A stretch of DNA of 64,000 nt from contig MIAG01000001.1 in NCBI GenBank assembly GCA_001829005.1, positions 248,001 to 312,000 on the forward strand, in the 5' to 3' direction. The notes beneath the pieces were generated by a model. The model was not told the origin of the DNA. It did no database searches and worked only from the letters and a program-made list of their open reading frames with translations. Origin of the DNA: Sphingobacteriia bacterium RIFOXYC2_FULL_35_18 (GTDB lineage Bacteria; Bacteroidota; Bacteroidia; Chitinophagales; Chitinophagaceae). This document shows positions 9,020 through 17,626 of this stretch, one piece after another. The stretch's first letter is position 1, and every line of letters starts with the position of its first letter. The translations under genes and the position numbers were made by a program.

Positions 9020-10945
9020 TTAGTCGTTTGTTTTGATAGCTATCGCTTTAATTACAGCATCCAGTTCTTCTGCAGAAACTTTTAAATAATTTAAATAAGT
9101 GGATTTTTCTTCCGTAGAAATAAAATCGTTTTGAAAAAGGTTGATCATTCCCAATATTCGGGCCAAAGGAGCCCTTACCAAATGAGATTGTTCCCACGCA
9201 ATTTCAGCTAGTCGTTTATTTTTATTCTCTAGAGTAGAAAGTGTTTCTTTTTGCAATGTTATATCTTCCTCTACTCCTATAAAATTAGTGATAACACCCT
9301 CACTATTTTCAACTGGGCTTATATATGCTTTTACCCAATATAGGCTTCCATCTTTTCTCCTATTACAAAATTCCCCAGACCAAGATTCTTTATTTAAAAT
9401 CTTTTCCCAAATATTTTGGTATTCTGATTCTGTAGTAAATCCAGATTTTAAAATATTGGTTTTAACTCCTCTTAGTTCATTTAAATTATATCCTGATGAT
9501 AAACAAAATGCAGGATTTACATACTCAAAGAAACCATTAACATCTGTTATCATTATGGCAGTTGTACTTTGTTCAATTGCTTGGGATAATGTTACTAGTT
9601 TATTTTGAGCAGTTTGATGTTTTTCTGCAATTGCAAAATTATTCATTGCATAGTTGATATTCTCATTAATGCGAGTCATTAATTCTAGCTCTTCATTAGT
9701 GAAAAAGTTTTCTTTGTTCGCATAAATGGCAATCTGTGCTATGGTATAATTATCTACTCGAACAGGCATGGTGAGTGAAGATTTGAAACCTCTCTTCAAA
9801 GCCTCATCACGCCAGATTATCATAGCCGGATCAGTAGAAATATCATTACAATAATAGAGTTTACCATCCCTAATTGTTCTTCCAGATGGTCCATTACCTT
9901 CTGGTATATTTTTAATTGAAATATGCTCTTTAAAAAAATCTAAATAGCCTGCTTCTTTGCCGGCATATTTATAGGGTACAATTTTCTCATTTATATCATC
10001 TCGTAAACCTACAAAAGCAAATTCAAAACCGCCTATATTAACAGCTATATCACAGATACCATTATATAAATCCAATGGTTCTTTTGCATTTAATATTAAA
10101 TCATTCACTTCTGTAGAAAATCTAAAGAGCCTTCTAGATTTTAAAAGTTCTTCGTGATACTTTTTTTGATTGGTAATATTTTTACCAATTAGATAAATAT
10201 ATTTTAAATCCTCATCCCATTTTCCCGACCAAGAAAAATTGAGTACTTCGCCATTAACTGTCTTTAATCTATTTTCGAAATACTTGATGGTACCTTTAAT
10301 TTTTAACTCTTCTATTGCAGCTTCTGTTCGCTTTGCGTCCTCTTCGATAACTGAAGAAAAAGGAGGTAAAGTATAAAGCGTATCTATAGAATGACCAAGA
10401 ATTTCTGCAACAGAATTGCTTAAAAATAGTTTTTCCCCTTTTTCATTGTACACAATAATCATATCGTAAGAGGAATCAAGTATTCCTTTAACCATACGAT
10501 TATTCTCGTTGAGTAAAATCTCTTTTCGTTTTAATTCACTGACCTCACTAAAAGTTACAATTACCTGTTTTATATTTTCGAATTGATCTAATTCAGGAAC
10601 AGCAGAAGTCAAAATCCAAACTCGATCTTTTGTTAAAGGCCTATAAACACCCATTATTACATTTCTTACTGGTGTTTTTGTTAAAAGTGCAATTGCGGCA
10701 GGGTGTGATTGTCCTGGCATTTCTTCCCCTTGTTCATTAATAATATGCCAAGATGGATCAAAAGGAGTTTTTCCAATAAGCTGATCCTTAGTTAGGCCTA
10801 ATAACTCAAGTGCTTTTTTATTTGCGAGTGAAATACTTGCATCAGGGAGGTGCTTTATAACGCCAACAGCTAATTGTTCTACTAGATGTATAAACTCTTC
10901 TTCAGTAGAGATACCTTTATAAGCTATATCTGACGGTTTGTTCAT
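9020..10945 (-). CDS. PAS/GAF sensor protein ending in a DHp-like helix without ATPase domain
   Basis: 641 residues: PAS about 12-140, PAS about 145-265, GAF about 275-440 (GNGPSGRTIRDG region), PAS about 450-575, then a DHp-like end with EQSHLVRAPLARILG (candidate His 588) and a second helix. There is no HATPase and no receiver. The first PAS shares the pattern HPAxxAL...NVxMGV with the large kinase downstream, and the last PAS matches the final PAS of both hybrid kinases. Inference: it may dimerise with, or be phosphorylated by, one of those kinases. It is the upstream gene of the pair and is followed after 78 bases by the large kinase. No frameshift or stop explains the missing ATPase: the ORF ends cleanly at TGA-free coding sequence and a hairpin region follows. 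Confidence 0.85.
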   Translation of the reverse strand: MNKPSDIAYKGISTEEEFIHLVEQLAVGVIKHLPDASISLANKKALELLGLTKDQLIGKTPFDPSWHIINEQGEEMPGQSHPAAIALLTKTPVRNVIMGVYRPLTKDRVWILTSAVPELDQFENIKQVIVTFSEVSELKRKEILLNENNRMVKGILDSSYDMIIVYNEKGEKLFLSNSVAEILGHSIDTLYTLPPFSSVIEEDAKRTEAAIEELKIKGTIKYFENRLKTVNGEVLNFSWSGKWDEDLKYIYLIGKNITNQKKYHEELLKSRRLFRFSTEVNDLILNAKEPLDLYNGICDIAVNIGGFEFAFVGLRDDINEKIVPYKYAGKEAGYLDFFKEHISIKNIPEGNGPSGRTIRDGKLYYCNDISTDPAMIIWRDEALKRGFKSSLTMPVRVDNYTIAQIAIYANKENFFTNEELELMTRINENINYAMNNFAIAEKHQTAQNKLVTLSQAIEQSTTAIMITDVNGFFEYVNPAFCLSSGYNLNELRGVKTNILKSGFTTESEYQNIWEKILNKESWSGEFCNRRKDGSLYWVKAYISPVENSEGVITNFIGVEEDITLQKETLSTLENKNKRLAEIAWEQSHLVRAPLARILGMINLFQNDFISTEEKSTYLNYLKVSAEELDAVIKAIAIKTND

Positions 10946-11020
10946 TTAAAACATTCAGCAAATGGAAAATGAAGATACGAAGTTCCGTAGTATTAGCATT
11001 TAGTTAGATAACCGCATTAT

Positions 11021-12097
11021 TTAAGAAATAACTTGAATAAATCGTGCCAATGGATCATTTAAATAACTCTTATATTTAGTGTCGCTGAATTTTAAATTCC
11101 CAAAAGTCAATACTGAATGTATATATTCTTTAAATGAAACCTGAATAGCAGATTTTAGCCTTGGAATTTCAAATTTTTCTCCTAGTGATAGCTTGAGTAG
11201 AACCATTGGAAAATTAACACCTGCTTTCACAAAAGAAGGAAGAACTGAAGCCCAAAATCTTCCATTAATCTCAAGGATAAAAACTTTCCGAGTTTTTTCG
11301 TCCCTCCGCATGTCTACACAAGCAACACCATTCCAGTTTAATTCTTTCATCATTCTACCAACTAAATTAATTACCTCAGCATCATCATGATATTCAAGCG
11401 AATCGTTGCTGCAAAAGTTTGAACCTTTCTTTATTGGAGATTCTTGAATAGTATAACATACAATTTCTCCTTACTTACAAATAACATTGCAGGTTACATC
11501 AGAACCAATAATAAATGGTTGTAAAAGGAAATTAGAAAGGTTATCCCGATTTTCCTCAATAATATTATTCAAAGATTGCTGATCATACACTTTCTGAATC
11601 ATTCTTCCACTGGCCATTCTTACTGGCTTCAATAACAGTGGAAATCCTACATTTTTAATTAATAACTCCTGTTGTTCAATATTGTCTAAAGTTGCAAAAG
11701 GCGGGCACGGAATACCCTTTTCAGTTAAAAATTTAGCTAAATTTAATTTATGAATTCCAATATCAAAATAAGCAGGATCAGTTCCCAAAACACAAGGAGC
11801 ATGTTTTATTAATTCTTCCTTATGTAATGTTACTTCTCTTATTTCCAATTCATCATATGGCATAATAAAATCAATATCGTATTGATTGACTACTGAAATT
11901 ATTTTCTCTTTTAATGAATCATTGGCAGCATGATAATAAAATGTCTTTTGAATATAACGAGAATATTTAACTGCGTTTTTAGTGTTGTGGGTTAACAGAT
12001 AAAACTCAAATCCCTGATTTCGAAGACATGCAAGTACTCCTAATCCAATATTAGAATCATAGCCTACAAGCAGTATATTTTTTTTCTTAGAACGCAT
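11021..12097 (-). pseudogene. ATP-grasp ligase-like gene interrupted by one in-frame TAA
   Basis: Two ORFs, 12097-11471 (208 residues) and 11353-11021 (from an internal ATG), lie in the same frame. The only stop between them is TAA at 11473-11471, after VTCNVICK and before GEIVCYTIQESP. Read through, the product would be about 357 residues, the normal size of a CarB/D-Ala-ligase-like ATP-grasp protein: preATP-grasp Rossmann region (NILLVGYDSNIGLG), ATP-binding loop (PLLLKPVRMASGRM), and the metal-binding end FILEINGRFWAS. Such enzymes join a carboxylate to an amine or thiol; the substrate is unknown. GAA to TAA is one possible single change (inference). Either a recent pseudogene, a base-call error, or two fragments still made separately. 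Confidence 0.8.
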
Positions 12098-12271
12098 ATA
12101 CGAAAATTAAATTAAGCTTAAAATACAAAATTTTACATGATTAAAAGCTATAATTTAGTGTGAATTATTGAAAAAATATAGATATATAGAATAATCATTA
12201 ATATCTATAAATTTTGAAGCGAAATAGAAAATTTAATTTTTTATCAATTAGATTATATCAAACTATTCGTT

Positions 12272-12979
12272 ATGCCTCCATTTGAAATAGATAAGTTCTT
12301 AACAGGGCTACTCAATAAATTAGCCTACTTATATCCCAAGTTTGACCATTTTGTTTATTTAATAGCAGAAAATAATTTATTGAAGGGTGGAATTATATTA
12401 ACCCTATTCTATTTTATATGGTTTGATAATACAAACAATAAAATGATATTAAATAGGGGCAAGTTAATTATTACAATGATGGCAGCATTTGTAGCTGAAG
12501 TAACCACTATTCTACTTTCGCTTACTTTACCATATAGAGCAAGGCCTTACACTCAACAAGATATAAACTTTAATATACCAGTTGAAATTGATCATTGGTG
12601 GAACAAAGACATTAGTTCATTTCCAAGCGATCATGCAACATTATTTATTGTTTTTGGATATGGGATTTTAAAGTGCAATCAAAAACTAGGCTGGTTGAGT
12701 TTATCGTATATTATTTTATTCATTTTACTTCCAAGAATATATTTGGGATTACATTATACCTCAGATATTATGGGCGGTTTATTCGTTGGTGTAATCGTTT
12801 TATTTTTTGCTTTCAAGTTAGAATTTATTCAAAAAATATCCAATATGGTTCTAGCTTTTTCAGAAAAGAGACCCTATTTATTTTATCCAATCATGTTTTT
12901 AATTGCATATCAACTAGTAGATTTATTTACAGAATCTAGAGAAATCATTGGATACATAAGACATCCACTGGGAAAATAA
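12272..12979 (+). CDS. PAP2-family membrane phosphatase (undecaprenyl-diphosphatase-like)
   Basis: Integral membrane phosphatase with the three PAP2 motifs: RARPYT (motif 1 end), SFPSDHAT (motif 2, catalytic His), and RIYLGLHYTSDIMGG (motif 3, His and Asp). About six transmembrane segments fit the family; the active site would face the periplasm. The PSDH form of motif 2 is common in BcrC-type undecaprenyl pyrophosphate phosphatases, so lipid-carrier recycling for cell-wall synthesis is the likely role, but other lipid phosphates are possible. The C-terminus has one extra hydrophobic segment (about residues 200-220). It diverges from the broken ATP-grasp gene across 174 bases of AT-rich DNA in which no perfect -7 element was found. 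Confidence 0.85.
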   Translation: MPPFEIDKFLTGLLNKLAYLYPKFDHFVYLIAENNLLKGGIILTLFYFIWFDNTNNKMILNRGKLIITMMAAFVAEVTTILLSLTLPYRARPYTQQDINFNIPVEIDHWWNKDISSFPSDHATLFIVFGYGILKCNQKLGWLSLSYIILFILLPRIYLGLHYTSDIMGGLFVGVIVLFFAFKLEFIQKISNMVLAFSEKRPYLFYPIMFLIAYQLVDLFTESREIIGYIRHPLGK

Positions 12980-13010
12980 TAATGGGATAATTCTAAGTCA
13001 TTTAAGAAAT

Positions 13011-13046
13011 AAAAAAGCAGCTATCAACTTTCGTTCATAACTGCTT
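13011..13046 (-). terminator. Rho-independent terminator of the CAT tRNA
   Basis: On the minus strand AAGCAG pairs with CTGCTT around a long loop, extended by TTAT/ATAG pairing, followed directly by a T-rich run. It lies 11 bases beyond the tRNA 3' end. Confidence 0.6.
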
Positions 13047-13056
13047 GATTTTCAAG

Positions 13057-13130
13057 TGGGCCCACCAGGGCATGATCCTGGGACCCCCTGATTATGAGTC
13101 AGGTGCTCTAACCAACTGAGCTATAGGCCC
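13057..13130 (-). tRNA. tRNA with CAT anticodon, probably tRNA-Ile2 (lysidine type)
   Basis: A 74-base cloverleaf: acceptor GGGCCTA/TGGGCCC, D-arm GCTC/GAGC, anticodon stem CCTGA/TCAGG with loop CTCATAA (anticodon CAT), variable loop GGGTC, T-stem CCAGG/CCTGG, discriminator A. CCA is not encoded. C4-G69 and C5-G68 pairs are as in E. coli tRNA-Ile2 and differ from elongator tRNA-Met, so decoding of AUA after lysidine modification is favoured; elongator Met remains possible. The T-loop reads ATCATGC instead of the usual TTCRANN (see findings). Confidence 0.88.
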
Positions 13131-13229
13131 GAAGAACATTGCTGTTCTTTAAGGGCAGCAAAAATAATGATTTGAGGTTAATTTTTACCAGGTTAATTTT
13201 CTTTTTTGTCCAATTAGTTGAATTGATGG

Positions 13230-13817
13230 TCATATATGACCAAAAACCCATTCCTGTTCAAGCGATTTGAAAATTACCCAACTACCGTCAATTGCCATTA
13301 TTGCTGTGTCCTCCTGGTCAGGCATGATATCATTTGACGCTATTAATGCCAAATCAAACAAGTCCATTTTAATTACGGGGCTCATTCTTACAAAAAACAA
13401 ATAAATGGGTTGACTACACAGGTTTAGTTTAGCAATAATTTCCTTAAGCGTTGCGCCATTATCAGAACAATTGGTTGGCCATTTTTCCAACTTTGGTAAA
13501 TACCTTAAAGGTAGCGAACTTGGATAGTTTGAATAAAACAGTTCATGCACCCAATAGATATTTCCCTGTTGAATAACAGAATCAGGAAAAGAAAAGTTGG
13601 CCCAAGGCTCCCGCTTTAGCTGCTCTATCCAAAAATCATATTGATTTTGGTTGACTACTTCTAAATATTCAAGGTTCCAATTAACTCCCGCTTCTTTAAT
13701 TAGATTAGCGATTTCAATCCACCAAGTTGCCAAAAATGAACTTTGTTGATCAACAGCTAATTTATTAATAAGTCGTTCCTTTTTTAATAAACTACTATTG
13801 CGCTCTTGTTCATTCAT
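13230..13817 (-). CDS. Hypothetical protein, 195 residues
   Basis: Not recognised. The protein is soluble-looking, with no signal peptide or membrane segment, and is rich in Trp (TWWIEIANL, EPWANFSF, IYWVHELFY, GSWVIF). A charged N-terminus is followed by a mixed alpha/beta pattern. It starts 37 bases after the DUF2892 gene on the same strand and may be the last gene of the efflux operon, or be transcribed alone. The tRNA lies 99 bases downstream. The start ATG has no competing upstream start nearby. No function can be given. Confidence 0.7.
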   Translation of the reverse strand: MNEQERNSSLLKKERLINKLAVDQQSSFLATWWIEIANLIKEAGVNWNLEYLEVVNQNQYDFWIEQLKREPWANFSFPDSVIQQGNIYWVHELFYSNYPSSLPLRYLPKLEKWPTNCSDNGATLKEIIAKLNLCSQPIYLFFVRMSPVIKMDLFDLALIASNDIMPDQEDTAIMAIDGSWVIFKSLEQEWVFGHI

Positions 13818-13854
13818 TCAAGTAAAATTTACCTGAAAGTAACCAATTAATTGC

Positions 13855-14073
13855 TTAAGAAGCCGTATTACAACAACCAGCATTTGTTTCTTTTCCTACA
13901 CCCGCTTTATTCAACATACAGTCTAGCGGACAAAATTTAGTAAATGAAGACTGCAATAGATTTAGTCCTACAAAAGCAGCCAGCAATAACCAATTGATAT
14001 GTACAAAATAAGCGAGTGATATACTCGTTAAAACAAATGTTCCAGCTACCGCTCTTATTATTCTTTCTTTCAT
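13855..14073 (-). CDS. Small DUF2892 (YgaP-type) membrane protein
   Basis: 72 residues. It begins KERIIRAVAGTFVLTSISLA and has two hydrophobic helices (about 8-25 and 28-45) followed by FTKFCPLDCMLNKAG and a Cys-rich tail (GCCNTAS). This is the DUF2892 two-helix unit found as the membrane part of YgaP and next to sulfur or metal genes in Bacteroidota. Four cysteines near the C-terminus could bind metal or thiol (inference). It lies 6 bases after the PII-like gene and so belongs to the efflux operon. Family assignment is good; the function is not established. Confidence 0.82.
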   Translation of the reverse strand: MKERIIRAVAGTFVLTSISLAYFVHINWLLLAAFVGLNLLQSSFTKFCPLDCMLNKAGVGKETNAGCCNTAS

Positions 14074-14079
14074 ATTATT

Positions 14080-14394
14080 TTATTTAGTTGATTTATCTAC
14101 TGGTACAATAAATGCCCGAATGGGGAATTGATTGTCGTTTGACTGAGCATTATATAATTCAATTAAATCAAATACTTTATCTGCTGCTGAAGTGGTACAA
14201 AAACTAAAAATAAAAACAGAATCATATTTATTGCCATCATCAGAACCGAACCAATCGTCTAACAAATAATCATCTGGACTATTCTTTACACCGATGGTAT
14301 CGGTAACGCTAAAAACGGAGACCGCTGCGTCTTTCAAAATTTTTTCAACAGACTTACTGTATTCTTTTACTGCAGTTATAATAAGTAATTTCAT
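14080..14394 (-). CDS. PII-like small protein linked to the RND pump
   Basis: 104 residues with a ferredoxin-like pattern. It begins MKLLIITAVKEYSKSVEKIL like PII proteins and ends with a strand IRAFIVPVDK. The T-loop region holds DDYLLDDWFGSDDG, an acidic stretch rather than the classical PII uridylylation site. Small PII-like or DUF3240 proteins occur in other bacteria beside heavy-metal RND pumps and are thought to sense small ligands or metal. Here it sits 5 bases after the RND pump stop, so a pump-sensing or pump-gating role is plausible (inference). The assignment rests on pattern only. Confidence 0.6.
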   Translation of the reverse strand: MKLLIITAVKEYSKSVEKILKDAAVSVFSVTDTIGVKNSPDDYLLDDWFGSDDGNKYDSVFIFSFCTTSAADKVFDLIELYNAQSNDNQFPIRAFIVPVDKSTK

Positions 14395-14399
14395 AAGTT

Positions 14400-17300
14400 T
14401 TATTTTACTTTATTGCGCATCATTTTATAATAAAGCAATGGCACAACCAATAAGGTTAAAAATGTAGAAGTAATGGTTCCTCCCATTAGAGATATAGCTA
14501 AGCCTTGGAATATTGGATCGAATAGAATAATAACCGCTCCTAATACTACCGCACCAGCTGTTAATAGAATAGGGGTTGTTCTTACTGCACCTGCTTCAAT
14601 TATTGCTTGCTTTAATGGAATTCCTTCTCCTAATCTGATATTGATAAAGTCGATCAGTAATATAGAGTTTCTGACCATTACACCAGCCAGTGCGATAAAT
14701 CCAATCATAGAAGTAGCAGTAAAATAAGCGTCCATTAACCAATGCCCTAATATAATTCCTACTAAACTCAATGGTATTGCCGCTAACATAACCAATGGAA
14801 CAGTAAAGTTTTGGAACCAACCTACAATCAGCATATAAATAATCAAGATAACAGCAGCAAATGCAATTCCTAAATCTCGGAAAACTTCATAAGTGATTTG
14901 CCATTCTCCATCCCATTTTAATGAATAGTTATCTTGAGTTTCTGGTTGTTGTGTATATTCTTCTTTTAAAGTATACCCTGCAGGAATTTTTAATTGCGGA
15001 ATACTATCAGACATTCTTGAAATAGCATAGAATGGACTTTCCAAATCTCCTGCCATATCTGCCATTACATAAACAACTTCCTTTTGATTCTTTCTGTAAA
15101 TACTCTTCTCTTTGAGTTGTCTATTTACAATTACAATATCTCTTAATGGAACAACATTCCCTTGCATTCCAGTTACAGTTAATGCCAACACTTCATTTAC
15201 GCCAGACTTATCTTCCTCTTTTAGCTGTAATTTGATGGGGACTTGATTATAGCTATTAGGTGCACTAATAACGCCTACTGGCATTCCTGAAATTCCTCCT
15301 GATACAATTGCATTTACTTGAGCAGTAGCAACACCATAGCGCATCGCCTTCTCTTTATCTACAGTAAACTTATACTCATATTGATCATCTTCTACCATCC
15401 AATCTGCATCTACTACATCGGTAGTATTTCTAAATATTTGTTCAATTTGAGCTGCAATTTTAATTTGTTCTTGATAGTCTGGACCATAGATTTCAGCAAC
15501 CAAAGTTGATAACACTGGAGGTCCTGGTGGTACTTCTACTAGTTTTACATTCGCATGATATTTTGCAGCTATTTTTTGTATTGGCGCACGCATTTGCTTA
15601 GCAATATCATGGCTTTGAATAGACCTCTCTGATTTATCTACCAGGTTCACTTGTATGTCTGCTACATGATCGCCTCTTCGTAAATCATAATGTCTTACTA
15701 ATCCATTAAAACTGATTGGTCCTGCTGTTCCAATATATCCCTGATAATTTTTTACCATGGGCTGCTTGGCAATATATGCGGCAATTTCTCCTGCAACCGT
15801 ATTTGTTTTTTCCAATGTAGTTCCTTCAGGCATATCAATTACTACCTGAAATTCATTCTTATTATCAAACGGCAACATTTTAACAGCAACAGATTTGGTA
15901 TAAAACAGTACCATGCTAGCTAATAAAACCACCACCGTTCCTGAAATAAAAGCCCAACGTTTCCATCTAACTTCTAACATGGGTTGTATAAAGGAATTAT
16001 AAATTTTATAAATTCCAGATGCTTCTAAGCTAGTATGTGCATGATGATTGTTGGTACCATCTTTCTTTTCTTTCTCTCTTAAAAATATATAGCCTAAATA
16101 AGGAGTTAAAGTAAGGGCAACTATTAATGATAACAACATTGCTATAGAAGCTCCTATTGGCATAGGACTCATATAAGGTCCCATTAATCCAGAAACAAAT
16201 GCCATTGGAAGCACCGCAGCAACTACTGTGAATGTGGCTAAAATGGTAGGATTACCCACTTCATTGATTGCATAAATAGCCGCTTGCAATGGTGGCAATT
16301 TTCGCATTTTAAAATGCCTATGCATGTTCTCTGCAATAATGATGGAATCGTCTACAACTATCCCTGTTATAAAGACTAATGCAAAAAGTGTAATTCTATT
16401 TAGTGTATAGTCCATTGCATAATAACTAAATAACGTTAATGCAAATGTTACTGGCACAGAAAGAAAAACCACTAATCCACCTCTCCATCCCATTGCGAGC
16501 ATTACAAATAAAGTAACTACTACTATTGAAATAAATAAATGAAATAATAATTCTGATACTTTATGTGAAGCAGATTCGCCATAATTTCTGGTAGCGGTTA
16601 CTTGAAGGTCTGATGGAATTAGGTCTTTTTTTAAGTGTTCAATTTTTGATAATACATTCTCAGATAATTTCATTGCATCTGCGCCTCTTTTCTTAGCAAT
16701 TGCTAAGGTTACTGCAGGATAAGCAGACTTGAATTTTTTTATTCCGATGGTATCGGCATTACCGTATCCATAAAACACATACTGATTGGCAGTTATAGGA
16801 GACTCTGTAACGGTTGCAACTTGCTTTAAATAAACAGGTGAGCCTCCATTCATCCCTATCACCAATGAAGCAACATCTTCAGCAGAACTTAAAAAATTTC
16901 CTGTTAATACCGAAAAGGCTGAATCATTTTTATAAAAAGATCCGCTTTCACTTTGGGTATTGGCTCCACCGATTGCTTTAGATATCGTTAAAAAATCAAC
17001 CCTATTAGCAGCCATTAATGATTTACTGAGTTCAACCTTAATTTCTTTTGATCTACCTCCAATGATATTAATATCAGCTACATCGTTTGATTTTTTTAAT
17101 TCATTAGAAAGTTCTTGTGAAATTAGTTTTAAACGATGATCGTCGTATTGCTCGCCCCATAAGGTTAATCCTAAAACAGGAACATCATCAATTGCCCTTG
17201 TTTTTACTAATGGCATACTAACACCCTGCGGCATCTTATCCATATTCTTCATAATCTCACTGTAGAGCTTTACCAGTGATCTTTCTACATCTTCGCCTAC

Positions 17301-17603
17301 TAAAAATTGCACAATCAACATGGATTGCCCACTCATTGAAGTAGAATAAACATATTCAACACCCTTTATATTAGAAATTACTTTTTCTAATGGAGCAGAA
17401 ACTTTGGTTTCTACTTCTTTAGGGCTAGCACCAGGATAGGCAATGAAGATATCCGCCATTGGTACTTGAATTTGAGGCTCTTCCTCTCTTGGCATCAGCA
17501 TGGTGCTATATCCACCAATCAATAAAAATGCAACCATTAATAAAATGGTGAGCTTAGATTGCAGAAAGGCTTTTGCTATATTACCTGATAATCCTTTTTC
17601 CAT
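14400..17603 (-). CDS. RND efflux permease
   Basis: Inner-membrane proton-driven pump subunit, 1067 residues, full RND length. The N-terminal helix is followed by a porter domain (YPGASPKEVETKVSAPLEK) and transmembrane helix 4 with GIVVDDSIIIAEN, whose two Asp residues form the proton relay. The second half repeats the fold (GIILGHWLMD, GVMVRNSILLID). It forms a tripartite pump with the adaptor and TolC-like genes just upstream (23-base gap to the adaptor). Sequence style is closer to multidrug or uncharacterised RND pumps than to CusA: no methionine metal-relay motif was recognised. Substrate unknown. Five bases separate it from the PII-like gene. Confidence 0.92.
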   Translation of the reverse strand: MEKGLSGNIAKAFLQSKLTILLMVAFLLIGGYSTMLMPREEEPQIQVPMADIFIAYPGASPKEVETKVSAPLEKVISNIKGVEYVYSTSMSGQSMLIVQFLVGEDVERSLVKLYSEIMKNMDKMPQGVSMPLVKTRAIDDVPVLGLTLWGEQYDDHRLKLISQELSNELKKSNDVADINIIGGRSKEIKVELSKSLMAANRVDFLTISKAIGGANTQSESGSFYKNDSAFSVLTGNFLSSAEDVASLVIGMNGGSPVYLKQVATVTESPITANQYVFYGYGNADTIGIKKFKSAYPAVTLAIAKKRGADAMKLSENVLSKIEHLKKDLIPSDLQVTATRNYGESASHKVSELLFHLFISIVVVTLFVMLAMGWRGGLVVFLSVPVTFALTLFSYYAMDYTLNRITLFALVFITGIVVDDSIIIAENMHRHFKMRKLPPLQAAIYAINEVGNPTILATFTVVAAVLPMAFVSGLMGPYMSPMPIGASIAMLLSLIVALTLTPYLGYIFLREKEKKDGTNNHHAHTSLEASGIYKIYNSFIQPMLEVRWKRWAFISGTVVVLLASMVLFYTKSVAVKMLPFDNKNEFQVVIDMPEGTTLEKTNTVAGEIAAYIAKQPMVKNYQGYIGTAGPISFNGLVRHYDLRRGDHVADIQVNLVDKSERSIQSHDIAKQMRAPIQKIAAKYHANVKLVEVPPGPPVLSTLVAEIYGPDYQEQIKIAAQIEQIFRNTTDVVDADWMVEDDQYEYKFTVDKEKAMRYGVATAQVNAIVSGGISGMPVGVISAPNSYNQVPIKLQLKEEDKSGVNEVLALTVTGMQGNVVPLRDIVIVNRQLKEKSIYRKNQKEVVYVMADMAGDLESPFYAISRMSDSIPQLKIPAGYTLKEEYTQQPETQDNYSLKWDGEWQITYEVFRDLGIAFAAVILIIYMLIVGWFQNFTVPLVMLAAIPLSLVGIILGHWLMDAYFTATSMIGFIALAGVMVRNSILLIDFINIRLGEGIPLKQAIIEAGAVRTTPILLTAGAVVLGAVIILFDPIFQGLAISLMGGTITSTFLTLLVVPLLYYKMMRNKVK

Positions 17604-17626
17604 TGTCTAGTATTTTTTGCCTTTGT

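Noticed and set aside
11471-11473. Programmed stop-codon readthrough in the ATP-grasp gene
   Set aside because: TAA is the least leaky stop and no stimulatory structure was seen; mutation or sequence error is simpler.
13057-13130. Initiator or elongator tRNA-Met
   Set aside because: Initiator is excluded by the paired first acceptor position; elongator Met cannot be ruled out, but acceptor pairs C4-G69 and C5-G68 favour Ile2.
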